Positions 21,433 through 33,193 of a DNA stretch of 64,000 nt are shown here, one piece after another. Source of the stretch: Fragilaria crotonensis. Lineage: Eukaryota; Bacillariophyta; Fragilariophyceae; Fragilariales; Fragilariaceae. Both the position numbers and the translations under genes were made by a program. Where the stretch lies: NCBI GenBank assembly GCA_022925895.1, contig JAKSYS010000284.1, positions 1 through 64,000 of the forward strand, in the 5' to 3' direction. The stretch's first letter is position 1, and every line of letters starts with the position of its first letter. A model generated the notes under the pieces. The model was not told the origin of the DNA. It worked only from the letters and a program-made list of their open reading frames with translations, and did no database searches.

Positions 21433-22267
21433 ACGAAATAAATTCCGAGTCTTGTCCAAATTTCTCTAAGTCCGTTTAGTCGGATGAGTCGTCTGCTTCG
21501 TGGTTTCGTCGTACCGTTGTCTCGCGCACTGTCGCGTCGATTCGTGTGTTGTCTGTGGTCATTCTCGTTTCTCTTTTGTGCTCGTGAGACTAGTAGAAAT
21601 AAATAGATGGCATCGGAATCTGGTCCTAATAGTTTTGTCTCTCTCTCCTGGTTCGTCTCGCGGTGTCGGTCCCGTGATAGTTATCTAGCGGGGGTCCGTC
21701 GCGCGATTGTGAGTCGACCTGGTTTCCGCCCCATGCAGAGCATGGCCAGGAGGTAACCGGCGCCAGGGGCGCCGATGAACCTAGGCATCGGGCCAGGAGA
21801 GGAGGTGTGGGTGGGTGGGATTAACTAGAGTAGTGTCTTTGTCGATTCGAGTTCGTTCGGATTGTGAGCAATTCGTATCTTGTGTTGTGTTGTGTCGTGG
21901 TGTTCGTCTGTCTGTGTCTCGTGTTCGTCTGTCTGATGGCGACTGCCGTCCTTTCGATCTTGGACATGCCACGAAATAAATTCGAGTCTTGTCCAAATTT
22001 CTCTAAGTCCGTTTAGTCGGATGAGTCGTCTGCTTCGTGGTTTCGTCGTACCGTTGTCTCGCGCACTGTCGCGTCGATTCGTGTGTTGTCTGTGGTCATT
22101 CTCGTTTCTCTTTTGTGCTCGTGAGACTAGTAGAAATAAATAGATGGCATCGGAATCTGGTCCTAATAGTTTTGTCTCTCTCTCCTGGTTCGTCTCGCGG
22201 TGTCGGTCCCGTGATAGTTATCTAGCGGGGGTCCGTCGCGTCGTTGTGAGTCGACCTGGTTTCCGCC
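21433..22267 (-). repeat. YR-B B2-spacer-A2-B1 module
   Basis: The same 3' module as in YR-A (8667-9504) with few substitutions and small deletions in A2 near 21945-21965. Its presence in both insertions shows it is a structural part of the element. Confidence 0.85.
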
Positions 22268-23200
22268 ATTTTCCGGTTGTCGTTCGTCCGCAGAATCTGG
22301 GGCGATCGTGTAGAAAGATTGTCGACTCGTCATGCGTGCGGCTACTCCGAGTGTCGAGTCTGGCACTTGAATTCGGAGGTATCTCATGAACGTCTGGCTT
22401 CGCCACCTCCCCACCATCTGAATCGTCTCACTTGGAACTCCGGCAAGGTGCATGGCCATCGCGGCGCCTGATCTGATCGAGTGAGTGCCGATGCTACTCG
22501 CCAGGAGGCCAAGCCTCTCCTCCCCTGCAAGAGTCGTCGCCATCCTGAGCTGCCTCAGTATGGCCTTGGAAGAGATGTGTTGGGGTTCGTCTGAATCCTG
22601 CGTCCTGACGGCGTTAATCTTCGGGTTCGTCCGTGAATGGCAATCGTAACCCCGTACCCTCGTCGTCAGGTCCGCTAGCACGCGGACGGGGCAGATGTCC
22701 GTTTGTCCCTGCCTGTCGTTTCGATGCTGAGTCACTGTCGCGCCTTTATCCCCGTTCTTTTGTCGCCGGAAGGTGATCGACACGGTGTCGGCATTCTCCA
22801 GTTGTCCTCGGTCGGTTGTCTGCAGGTCCTGTCCCTTCTGTCGGAAACGAACGTCGTCCACTCTGATCACTGATGTCGTCCGTCGGCTTCCGACATCGGA
22901 ATATTCGCACGACCTCATGGCGAAAAAGAACGCGACCACCACAAGCTGTCCAATAGCGATGTCCGTCTCGTTTCTTGCCCAAGATCGAACCTTTCGAATC
23001 ACCTCTAACGGCAGCGCCTGCTGTGGGGTAGGTCCTGGGTCCTCGTCGGCGTAACGTTTCAGTTGTAAAGCCAGAAGGGGGTCGAGTCGTCCGGCGGCGT
23101 CGTGGATTGGGCTCTCGAATTTGTTAAGCCGGAAGGCCTGAGCCACACTGTCGAGGGTGGCACGAATGGAACCGGACAAGGGTCCATTGCCAGCTTCCTG
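22163..23200 (-). CDS. YR-B tyrosine recombinase, catalytic part
   Basis: Open frame of about 345 codons covering the catalytic domain. It contains the first Arg in FFFAMRSCEYSDVG, the HSIRSGAA box (His and second Arg), RWRSQTF (Trp/His position) and RYLRIQ with the nucleophile Tyr, so all catalytic positions of the family are present. The upstream end is cut at 23200 by the 10-kb transposon; the missing core-binding part lies at 33220-33578. The apparent Met near 23203 belongs to the transposon terminus and is not a real start. The stop lies within repeat B1. Confidence 0.85.
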   Translation of the reverse strand, partial: QEAGNGPLSGSIRATLDSVAQAFRLNKFESPIHDAAGRLDPLLALQLKRYADEDPGPTPQQALPLEVIRKVRSWARNETDIAIGQLVVVAFFFAMRSCEYSDVGSRRTTSVIRVDDVRFRQKGQDLQTTDRGQLENADTVSITFRRQKNGDKGATVTQHRNDRQGQTDICPVRVLADLTTRVRGYDCHSRTNPKINAVRTQDSDEPQHISSKAILRQLRMATTLAGEERLGLLASSIGTHSIRSGAAMAMHLAGVPSETIQMVGRWRSQTFMRYLRIQVPDSTLGVAARMTSRQSFYTIAPDSADERQPENGGNQVDSQRRDGPPLDNYHGTDTARRTRRERQNY

Positions 23201-23224
23201 CATCAGAAGGTGCGTAATGGTGAG
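23201..23224 (+). repeat. Left terminal inverted repeat of the 10-kb transposon
   Basis: Starts CATCAGAAGG and ends ATGGTGAG; matches the reverse complement of 33194-33217 at 18 of 24 positions. Confidence 0.8.
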
Positions 23225-23793
23225 CTTTCCTTTACATGGCGAGATTTAGGCAGTTAATGGTGATAATATGGTTGCTTTTAACAATATTATTGTTATAACT
23301 GACATTTATATAGGTAAATCATACACGTGTATGGGGCGTATGTACTGATGCGTAGCTAGATATCGGCATGTCTTCTTATTTAAAGCAACATTGAAGGTTT
23401 GTTCATAAATTTTACATTTTATAGATGCAACATTTGATAACTTTTGCTGTTCGTTTTGGACATTTGTGATGTAGTATGGAACATTGGATTGTAATTTTAC
23501 ATTTTATTTTCTTATTTAACGACATGCACCGGCGATTGTGCGCATATTTTACCGCCAAATCAACCATTTGATTTGGATCTTGCGTGCTTTAAAATTTTCC
23601 ACTGAACGTAAAGTTTAAATGTGTAACCATGCTTTGTACCCACTCAAAATTTCATGTCATTGTTTCACACGAAGTATGTATCTTGCAAACGTTTTGCTGT
23701 TAAGTATTCACTCTTGTAATTGTATTTGTCCAGTCACATAAATGGTTTTTTTCACAATCATCGATTCACTTTTGACTTTCAAGAACTGCTTTC
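23225..23793. other. AT-rich leader of the 10-kb transposon
   Basis: About 570 bp upstream of the transposase with no recognisable gene. It is distinctly AT-rich next to the GC-rich YR sequence. It presumably contains the promoter; no motif is assigned. Confidence 0.4.
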
Positions 23794-26700
23794 ATGTCAT
23801 CGGTGCCAACTGGTGGTAGTGTTCGTTGTGCATGTTGCAATGCAGCTTTCCATCGACTGTCCAGTCACCTTTCTTGGAATGCACGTTGTGCCGCTTTCTA
23901 CGATAGCTTGCCATCAGATATGGTCAACAACGGAGTTCTTGATGACGTGCACAGACCTGATGCTTCAGATGGCAACGAGGAATGTGATACCGCTGGTGCA
24001 GGACAATCAAGAAAAAATTCTAGGCGTGAAACAACAGTTGACAAACCAATTGATGACCATAACAATCAAGGGTTTGATGACGACTTTGGTATGATGTCTG
24101 ATGGTGATGTCTCTGTATGTAACAGCAGTGAAGAATCAGAGGATGAGAGCGAGGACAATGAGATCCCTGATGGGATCATTTTGGACTTGTACGAGGAAAT
24201 GCAGGAGTTACGATTGAATCCATTCGGTTTGGACAGGTTCTCTGGTGAAGAAAAGGTACATATAGAGTTATTGCATCTACTGAAGGAACTAAAAGCGCCA
24301 CTGAAAGCCTTTTCAGGCATTCTCAATTGGGCTGCAAAGGCAAATGGCCAGGGTCACATATTCCATCCCGACTGCCAACCTTCTCGCCGCAAGGTTGTCC
24401 ATAACTTGTATTGTCGGTACAACATGAAGGGATTGATTCGAAGGAGAAGTTGTTCTACCTCCCTTACTCCAGGAGGACAGTACCAATGATATATTTTGAT
24501 GCCAGGAAGTCTTCGCATCCCTACTCTCCTGCCCTTTGCTGAATCGTGATGAAAACTACCTATTCGATTCGCCAGAAAAGGATCCTTTCATTGGTCCCCC
24601 CAAATCATCGATGATTGGTGACATCAACACAGGACAGTGCTACCGAAAGACATACGAAGCCCTCGTGAAAAATCCAGATGTCGATATGATTTTACCCACA
24701 ATCGTGGCCATGGACAAGACACAGGTCGACACTTACGGTAGGCTTCAAATGGAGCCACTGACCATATCCCATGGTCTTCTGAAGCACAGTGTTCGTTCGA
24801 AGCACACCGCAATGCGAATTCTTGGTTATGTTTGTCATAGCAGCCCTGCACACCAAACCAAGATGCAAGGCGGTGTTCCTGATACTGTTACACCGCGCCC
24901 ATACCTGCCTGACGGCAGCGTGATTGCCCGTGTACCCTGAAACCACTCCCAGGTTTGCCATGGGCAACATATTTACTCAACGAGATGCACCTTCAGATTG
25001 AGTTCATCCTCGAAGTATCGGGATACCTTGACCTCCAACGTCACGGATTCAAGTGGAATCTCCATTACAACGAGAGAGTGTATCCAGTGGTGCTGCACCC
25101 CTATATTCCCTTCATCATTGGGGATACCGAGGGACACGATCGCCTCTGTGGGCATTACACTGCCCGATTTGAAAAGGTCAAGCAGCTTTGCCGTGTTTGC
25201 GAATGCCCCACACGTTTATCAGGGTACTCGAAGGCAAAGTTTAACCACAGGAAACCAGCAGCCATAAACCGATTAATCGCTGGTGCCAACTCAGCTGTAA
25301 GTCAAGTAGGTGCCACCGCAAACCTGAACGCACTCAAAGACATGTCACAAAACTATCTGCGCAACGGCTTTGGCAGGGCTCGTTTCGGATCACACAATGA
25401 GCGCGGAATTTTGGCGCATGCCCTGGTGAGATGTTGCACCTTGTATCGCTAGGTTGGTTCAAGTACTGCCTCGAAGCGTTCGCATCCCAAGCGGGGGCAA
25501 AATTCTGTGGCAGTGAAACGTTATGACGCGCTGTGTGCAGAATTGGCACACAATTGTCAAGACATAGTGATCGTGACCTCCCAGAATGAACTTTCCCAAG
25601 GGCTTCTCATCTGGTACAAATCTCATGGGTCACGAGATCACTGGATGCCTCCTGGTGAAGTTGTTTGCACTTCATACCACCTCATTAAAGAACATATTCC
25701 CGACCAAGAAGAAGCCCCCAAGAAGGTGATGGCGAAGCACACGAAGGTGAACCACATGAAGCCCAAGGCGAAGAAGGCGGGGAGCCAGAAGGCAAGGCAA
25801 AGAAGAAGAAGGCGAAGAGCAAGGCAACGAAGAGCATCCCCACCCATCCCGATCACAATCTCCGCTTCGAATGCCATGTATCGGATTGGATATTGGCCGT
25901 GTCGTCACTCCTCCAGTGGCACCAGTGGATGAAGCAACCGGAAATGCCAAGGCATCAAGTCGTGAAGTCCAAATACGCAGTCCAGTGGCTCATGCGCAAT
26001 GTTGCAAACATCTGTCCTCGACAAACTGGAATGGGAAACAACACGATCAAGAACCATCTGGTGTTACACATTTGCGAAGATATTTTGGACCATGGTGTGC
26101 CCGAGAATGTGAACAGTGCCTACGCTGAATCTGCTCACATACCACTTTCCAAGATGACAGCCCGGAACACACAAAAAAGGGTTAAGACTTTCACGAAGCA
26201 AGCGGCAGAACGATATGTAGAGAACCTCGCCATTTCGTCAGCAGTTTATGACATGGAATGCGACCACGCCAGCATGGCGAGGGGAAGGTCAGCAGCGGCA
26301 GAGGACAGCAACACATCAGCAGATAAGTGGAAGCTTGGCGGCCGGAGGTTCACGATCTCATGGCCTCTTGGCGATGCACGTCCATCATTCCAGTGGTTTC
26401 GCAAGTATCCAGGGGATCATCCCCATGGAGACTCCTGCAGGGAAGGCAATGCATTACCTTGCAATGTATTGTTTGCCCCATACAGGGATGGGAGCTTTGT
26501 AGCACAGAGTTCATCTCCGCTGAGGGACACAAATACAGGGCCCATCCAGCATCTATGACGGTCAACCATGGCATGACCACGCCATGGTCGAGTGGCCAAA
26601 CTATAAGTATCCCCATCCCCTCCCAGCCTTCATCCACACGTTCATTGACTTGCGAGACCTGCCTCCGATCACGAGGATCAACATCCCCGAAGTTGGACAA

Positions 26701-27225
26701 GAACCCATTAAAGCTGGCGTGTATGCACTGGTGCACTCATTCCTTGCCATCGACGAGGAAAACACCAGAATGGACAGCAACACCATGATTGGGCGTTACA
26801 AGATGTGGTACCACGATGAAGAAGCAACATACCCGATTTTATATCTGATCGACGTCAGAAACATCGTGGGACCAACGATTGGAATTCGCGATGTTGACCC
26901 CACTGTTCGTGAACAAGACGAGTCTTTCCTCTTCCTCTTCCTAAGGAAAGAAGAGTGGGCATCAGCGTGGGACACCATGATCACAAGCTGCCACAAAGAC
27001 AGGCATAAACCAACTTTTGAGAAGGATTACGAAGTGAAGGTTCGTAATGAAAGAGATGGTGATCATGATGAAGACGAGGATAATGATGAAGACGAGGATG
27101 ATGATGAAGATCAGGATGACAACGACGATGATGAAGGTGATGATGAGTCGGATGACGACGACGAATCCGAAGTTGATATTGTTGCCATCAGGTCACATGA
27201 AACACGGAAGAAACAGCGAAGGTAG
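23794..27225 (+). pseudogene. DDE transposase-like gene of the 10-kb transposon (broken)
   Basis: Likely cuts and joins the element ends. Blocks in order: a C2HC-type finger (CACCNAAFHRLSSHL...C) at the N-terminus; an acidic stretch; IELLHLLKELKAPL; RTVPMIYFDARK and CPLLNRDENYLFD; ILPTIVAMDKTQVDTYGRLQ (candidate first Asp, near 24710) with EPLTISHGLLKHSVR; HPYIPFIIGDTEGHDRLCGH (candidate second Asp, near 25125) with CRVCECPT; then KYAVQWLMRNVANI and NNTIKNHLVLHICEDILDHG; and a C-terminal domain (26584-27225) ending in a run of Asp/Glu. The finger-DKT-GDTEGHD pattern resembles Plavaka/CMC-like transposases in fungi and diatoms; that link is from memory. At least five frame changes are needed. 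An internal Lys/Ala-rich linker lies near 25730-25850. Confidence 0.7.
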
Positions 27226-27252
27226 ATGTCATCTTTGCTATTAAAAGTGTTT

Positions 27253-29717
27253 TCACCGGATCATCTTCGGAATTCGGTATGTAGTAGCATGGGGACTTTC
27301 CACAGGCAACAAGGGTTCAGTAAACTTCGGCACCACACCACCATCATCCTCATCATCATCATCGTCATTATCGTCAGCAGCCTCATAAGCAACATGAGAA
27401 TGCCTCCGCCGCGATCTCTTCCTAACTTTCTGTCGTCTCCTCCTCTTCTTGGCACTTGTCGCTGGCATGCTTGACTCTTCCAAGTCACCACTGGCAATGG
27501 CAGCAGCTGCAGGATTGGGGCGTTCAGGACGATCCACAGCCATAGCAGCAGACATCTTCCTCCCGGCGTCAACCACTCTTTCCTTTGCCGCAGTAAACGT
27601 CCCATACAGATGATTCTCCGTATGTCGCACACTTCCAGCCCAATCACCAGCGGCCCCTTCAACAGGGGGACCATCCGGTTCCGACACCGACGTACAGTGT
27701 CGGATATCTCGACCATCCCAGCTTACGGCAACTCCGTTCGTGATCTTGATAGCAAGGCCAGCAAAGGGGACCCAGGTCGAGTTGGGACCAGGACGACGTC
27801 CATGGATGTTGGGCATCACAAGATACCAGTTCGTTCCCTTTCCAGGAATGTCTTCAAAACTGACTGTAACCTTGAGAGGCATCGTTGAAGTCATAATGAG
27901 AAGCGTTTCCCAGGTCGACACTCGTGTCGACAGTGTATCCAACTCGCCGTCCACCCTCACCATCCATCGGCACCACAGGATGGAGACCACAATTCCCTCA
28001 GTGTCGCGGATCACAGCATATACCTGAGGAAAGGCACACCTCCCAATCACTGCGAGGAGACGACCATTTCCCTAAGGAGAGCCTCACCCACAGCCTCATT
28101 CGCCTTGTATGCGCTTGTGGTGACACCATCCAAGTGCACATGAGTTCCAATCGCATGCATGGTGCCGTAATCACCAGCATTGGACCTCGCTGCACCCTTC
28201 TTCTTTGCAAGTCTCAAGGCCTTATTATGCTTTGTAATACAAGCCATCGCATCCAAAAGATCCTCACCCCATCGTCAGTCAGGAAGTTGACATTCCTCAC
28301 CATGATGACCGACTGCCGATTCCTCTGCTGACCAAGGCAAGGTAGGTCCACCATGATGTCGACAAAGTGTTCAGATGCCGGATCGATGATCCAGCACGTG
28401 TCCGGCAGACGATAGTGATGACACCCCTCGGCATAGTGACGCCCGTCCCGCCTTGCACTGTTCGCAACTGCAAGGCGTTGGTTGTATTCTACCGCCAGAT
28501 ATTCCCGTGGGATGTCGGGATGCCATGAACCATCGAAGACATCAGGTGCCATCTTCGGGCCGTCGCTGTCCCGACATTGTTCCACCCTGTAGACAACCCG
28601 ATTCTGCTGCAAATCCTTCGTGAGGTTCAAGGAAATTCGCCATGCCGAAACACGGTCAACGAATTCGTCAAATCGCCCACATGAATAGCCACGGTACTCC
28701 AGGTACCGAAATTGTTTTGGTTCTTCCATATGAAATCGCTTGACATACCCTCCCTGCCGAAGGTGTACGACACCTTCCCATTACTGTCGGTGCTCCTCTC
28801 AAGGCGAAGCCAGCTCATGTCCAGGGCCACATGTGTTTTAGCCACACCGACATCCTCCTTGCGACGCTCTCTGGCACAGTAGAAAACGCCACATTGAGGC
28901 AAGAAGAGTATCATGGTGCGAAACTTGAAATCATTCTTATCATCAAGATCGTCTTCATGGTATGATCTGACCAACAGGACATCATCTTCACCCCCCACCA
29001 CCGATGAAGCAGCCTTCTTTGTTGGAAGCTCGGCACTTGGTTCGGTTTTCATCAAAGGCGATCTATTGAGGATGACATCCATGACGTAGATCTCGCTGAG
29101 GAAGCATGACTCCATCCCAGAGAATGGGAACATGTCAGCCGCGCATTGTAGTTGGTGTACGAAGTCGCATCCGTATGCAGCGGCTATCCAAGCGACGTTA
29201 GTGTTGCATACCTTTCGCGTCGTTCCAGCCAGGGGACACGGAGATGTCTCCTTCCCAGTCGCGAAGGCATGATAGCGCTCCTTGAAGTGAGCTCTATCCT
29301 CAGGAGGCACCGCCATCGACAGCAATAGCATAGCTTGTCTCTGCGACGGCAGGAATTTGCGCTCCGGTCGATTCGGCAAGCATGGACCGTCATAGCCACC
29401 AACATCGCCTTCATTATCGCTATCGCCATCAACGTCAAACAACAAGTCATCATCCTGATCGCTATCGCTATCAACCTCAAATACCAAGTCATCATCCTCC
29501 TTTCCATTATTCCCATCAGCGTGGATGTCATCCTGGCCATTGTGACAAACGCCATTTTGCCGTCAGTCGCACAAGACGATGATCGCTTCTCCTTCGCTGA
29601 CGCCCCAAGGTTTCGCAAGCCTGTCGCACAAGACGACGTTCGCTTCTTATTAGCTATACTGCGCTTATTACGTCGACTGGACGACATAAAGTTCTCGTCT
29701 TGCTCCTTCGTAGGCAT
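27253..29717 (-). pseudogene. Unrecognised gene of the 10-kb transposon, opposite strand
   Basis: Runs convergently with the transposase, 28 bp from its stop. Frames 29717-29184 (start), 29487-28627, 28729-28214, 28256-28047 and 28050-27253 follow each other and read as one protein of roughly 750-800 residues with frameshifts (introns not excluded). It starts with a very acidic Asp/Ser repeat region (VDSDSDQDDDLLFDVDGDSD), has a central part rich in Trp/Cys/His (LPDTCWIIDPASEHFVDIMV, CHHYRLP) and ends with a basic Arg/Lys patch (KKRRRRQKVRKRSRRR, nuclear-signal-like) followed by an Asp run. I do not recognise the family. Alternatives are an accessory transposition factor or a captured host gene. 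Confidence 0.5.
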
Positions 29718-29941
29718 CGTTCAACCCACTGGATGGCAGGGCACGACGTCAACTACAAAAGAACGACAAGAGAACGTTCACGCCGCGACAGTCGACAAAA
29801 CCAGCGATCCTGTTCTCGTGTTGCTCCTTCGCAGGCGTCGTTCAACCCACTGGATGGCAGGGAACGACGTCAACTACGAAAGAACAAAAAGAGAACGTTC
29901 ACGCCGCGACAGTCGACAACAACAGCGATACCAGAGCGACA
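29700..29941 (-). repeat. 121-bp tandem duplication
   Basis: Two copies share TTGCTCCTTCG, AACCCACTGGATGGCAGGG and CGCCGCGACAGTCGACAA at 121-bp spacing. They lie at the 5' end of the minus-strand gene; the first copy overlaps its apparent start. Confidence 0.8.
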
Positions 29942-30250
29942 ATCAACAACAATAACTTGCCATTGCCAAGAAAAAGCAATAACAAACGGTGTGTTGTTGT
30001 CGTCGAATTGAGTGAATTTATTCTACGAACAAATGGCGTAGAAAACATACCGCATTGCAGATGCGAAATACATGTGTATCCGAAAAAGGGAAAATGCGAA
30101 CTGACTTTACTATGCATTTTACAGTGGAAAGCTATCCCAGGATTAACCTGGGACTTCAATGCAGAAACGATTGAAAATCTATTTCTAAATGTCTTCAAGC
30201 TGCTTACAACAAAGCACTGTACAAAACATACCGCAGAAATTTTTATTCAT

Positions 30251-30585
30251 GATACTTAGCGAGGACCACACCTGTCCAGCGCACATAAGTACTGATACGG
30301 TTAGTTTATATAAATATTCGCATTTGAATAGTATATTATAAACATTTGAGCACCATCATAATACTTAGCGAGTTACACACATGTCCATTGCACACAAGTA
30401 CTGGTATAGTGCTTTTATATAAGAACAAGGATACGAATAGTATAAACACACACATGAGCACAGTGATTACATTTAAGGAGAAACACATGTCCAACGCACA
30501 CATGCACTGGTAGAGTGCATTTATATATATATACGCACTATTAAATTGTTAATTTGTATATATATATCAACACACATGTCAAATG
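30251..30585. repeat. Degenerate 109-bp tandem repeat, three copies
   Basis: Units start near 30251, 30360 and 30468. Each holds an ACAC-TGTCCA-GCACA core, then ACTGGTA-like and TTTATATA sequences. They lie in the roughly 1.1-kb non-coding stretch (29942-31085) between the two unrecognised genes, in which I see no other gene. Confidence 0.75.
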
Positions 30586-31085
30586 TACAAGTTCATTAGT
30601 ATTAAAATCATAGTCTCTGTTACTCTATGCGTAATATGAGGACGTTGATTCGGAGTGTCGAAGTGCACGTGCACTTCAACGCACGCACACGCGTAGATAC
30701 AGTACCAGAGCGAAGTCCTGCCTTGCATCGTGAGGAACACCCAAATATTGAAAACGACTGACCATGCCCTATACGCTTAAACTGAACCGTATATTCTTAC
30801 ATAGAAGCCATATTGCTGTTACACGAGCAATATCTCGTTTATTCAAACGATGCACATGCATTTTTAAAGCATTCAACTACACTTTTGAGTATACAATACA
30901 TACGTATGCACATTTGAGGGGGTTCGCATTCACTGTTTGAATGGGACTTTGCCACAATAATTTGTGCAGCAAACACCATTATTGATACCATAGAATCGCA
31001 AAACAGAAAAGGAACAAACACAACTCATCGCTCTTCTGCTTCTCTAGTTGTTTTCATTGGCTTCACTTGAGTTGTTGGACAAACC

Positions 31086-32753
31086 ATGACAGGCTCACCA
31101 CGAACAAGGTCAACAGGACAAGTGAGAAAGTCTCCACGACGGAACAACGTCGGACAGAAGACGGGAAAGGTAAGGAAAAGTACTAGTGTAGCGAGAAGAA
31201 AGTCGACTGGGAAAAGAATTGCGACCAAACCTGCCCCAAAAACTGACGTTGCCAGCGACGACGTCGACAGCAATGATGAAGTGGAGGAGGTGGACAATAA
31301 TCGTGATAAACGAAGGCAGAAAACTAAAGTCTCATCGAACGATGTGGACGATGTTCTTGAACAACCAAGGAAGTTAACACTCGTGTCGTCAAGGGAAGGA
31401 GCCGTGAAAAGGAAGAAGATGACAGGAAAAGCCAGAAAACCAGTGAGAGCGCCCAAGTTACACAAATCATCATCATCGTCATCATCTTACGAAAATGAAT
31501 CTGACCCGAGCGATGACGATGATGGAAATCTTTTTGCAGGCCGCGTCGTTCCGAACCCTACAATTGCAGCCGTAGTAGAGGTTTTGGAGGATGATGATGA
31601 TGATGATGATGATTGCGCAGATAAGAAAGAAGCAGGTGACGCCGATGAAGAAGATGACTATGCGAGTGCAACAAGCCACGAAGAGACTCCTCCGCAACGC
31701 TCAAAGATACAGAGGAGACTTGATGACGAGGATGTGGAGGATGAGGACAGAGAAGATGACTATGCGAGTGCAACAAGCCACAAGAGACTCCTCCGCGACG
31801 CTCAAAGATACAGAGGAGACTTTATGACGAGGATGTGGAGGATGAGGACAGGAACAATCGCGCAAGTTCGACTAGTACACTAAGCATGCAACGCAAGAGT
31901 TCGGGAGGAAAGAAAATGGTGAGTCCGCTGTTGTGAACCTTGACGTACCAATTCGTGGCATGTCCAAAAGTGAATCGAGGAGGAATCAGCAAGAGTATGC
32001 GACACAACGGGTTAAGGCATTCGTTACATCAAAGGTGTTTCGAAAAATTAAATTTATAAGCAATGATGACATGTTACGAGAGGCGATGGATTGGGTGATG
32101 AGGCATGAAAAGGTCCCACAGGACAAGCGCTTGATGTATCGGGTGGTTTACGAAAGTGTCTTCAATGAGTCGTTGAATGCAAAGAGGAGTACATGCGAGA
32201 CGGCGGGAAAGAAGATTGTGGTGGAGGAAACGATGCCCAAATTCCAAGAGAAGGGCAAGGAATTGTTCACCATCGAGGAGTTGTGTACGCTCAGGCGGGC
32301 AAAACCGAACGTGAAAAGGAGGCTGCGTTTTGGTTCTTTGGCGAATTCTTGTCCTGTGTGGTTGGAAAACGAGTGTGGAATGTTCAAAAGCAATATCAAC
32401 TGATCTCACAGGCAACGATGACGGGTAGCAGTGACAAGCTGGTCACAGTAAGCGACGAGGCATTTGCTCTACTAATGTACGAGAATTACCAAGATAAGTG
32501 GACGAAACAGGGTAGTGCACAGGCAGGACAATCGGAGCAAAGCGGAAAGAAAGTAATTCGGGGAAAGTATACCGTTCAGAATAGTGGGACCTGCAAATAT
32601 GGCGGATGGAGTCATGCCGGCATGAGGCGCTTTAATGAGCTGTACGACTTGGTTGTTGAGGACAGGGCTTGCCCGCAGGCTGCTGCAGTGGAAAAGGAGT
32701 TCCTAAACTATTGCATTAAAGAGGGAAACAGGAAGAAGGTAGGAGGAGAATAA
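31086..32753 (+). pseudogene. Unrecognised gene with basic/acidic N-terminus and KYGGWS domain
   Basis: Third gene of the 10-kb transposon. The N-terminus (31086-31500) is Lys/Arg/Ser-rich (RTRSTGQVRKSPRRN), followed by an Asp run and two 34-codon repeats (DYASATSHEETPP). A one-base difference in the second repeat shifts the frame to an early stop at 31881. The downstream frames 31933-32403 and 32193-32753 carry a helical block (QRVKAFVTSKVFRKIKFI) and a conserved-looking end (FALLMYENYQDKW, TCKYGGWSHAGMRRFNELYD). I recall similar KYGGWS..G..RFNEL proteins in diatom repeats but know no function. A role as DNA-binding partner of the transposase is inference from charge and location. Confidence 0.5.
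31653..31856 (+). repeat. 102-bp tandem duplication inside the third gene
   Basis: Unit 1 is 31653-31754 and unit 2 begins at 31755. The unit length is a multiple of three; the missing G near 31783 in unit 2 causes the frameshift. Confidence 0.85.
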
Positions 32754-33193
32754 GTGATGAACCGACTGCCGTTGAAGGGTCAGCCAGCATGTTGCAACCA
32801 CGCTATATTCGAGCGGCGTGGGATTTGAATGATGAGTAGTGAACATTTTTACTAAATTAGTATATTTCGACACCGCCATTGATGAGTTACTAGTCCCTAC
32901 AAACATTGGAACCCCAACAATACATTGCTTAGGAGAAAAAAACCAATGGCGACTTCATAACATTCAATCCAACTTTGAATTTACATACATGCAATATAAT
33001 GTCCGATGCGATACAACTAATGGCGAGAAACACACAATGTATTAAGTGACAATCAACAATAATTGTGATTAATATGTTCAATACATACGTTTAACGGTGA
33101 AAACATAAAATATATGGGGAATGTAACCATTTACATGTGACTTCCAAGAACTAATGAACAGTATTGTGTGTCTTCTCAACATTTAATTGTTGC
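32754..33193. other. Right subterminal region of the 10-kb transposon
   Basis: About 440 bp of AT-rich sequence between the third gene and the right inverted repeat. No gene or repeat is recognised. Confidence 0.4.

Noticed and set aside
26950-27225. Asp/Glu runs at 27050-27170 and 31590-31615 as nucleolar host proteins
   Set aside because: They are parts of transposon genes bounded by the same inverted repeats.
30251-30585. CRISPR-like array
   Set aside because: Units are contiguous and degenerate with no spacers of constant length; eukaryotic context.
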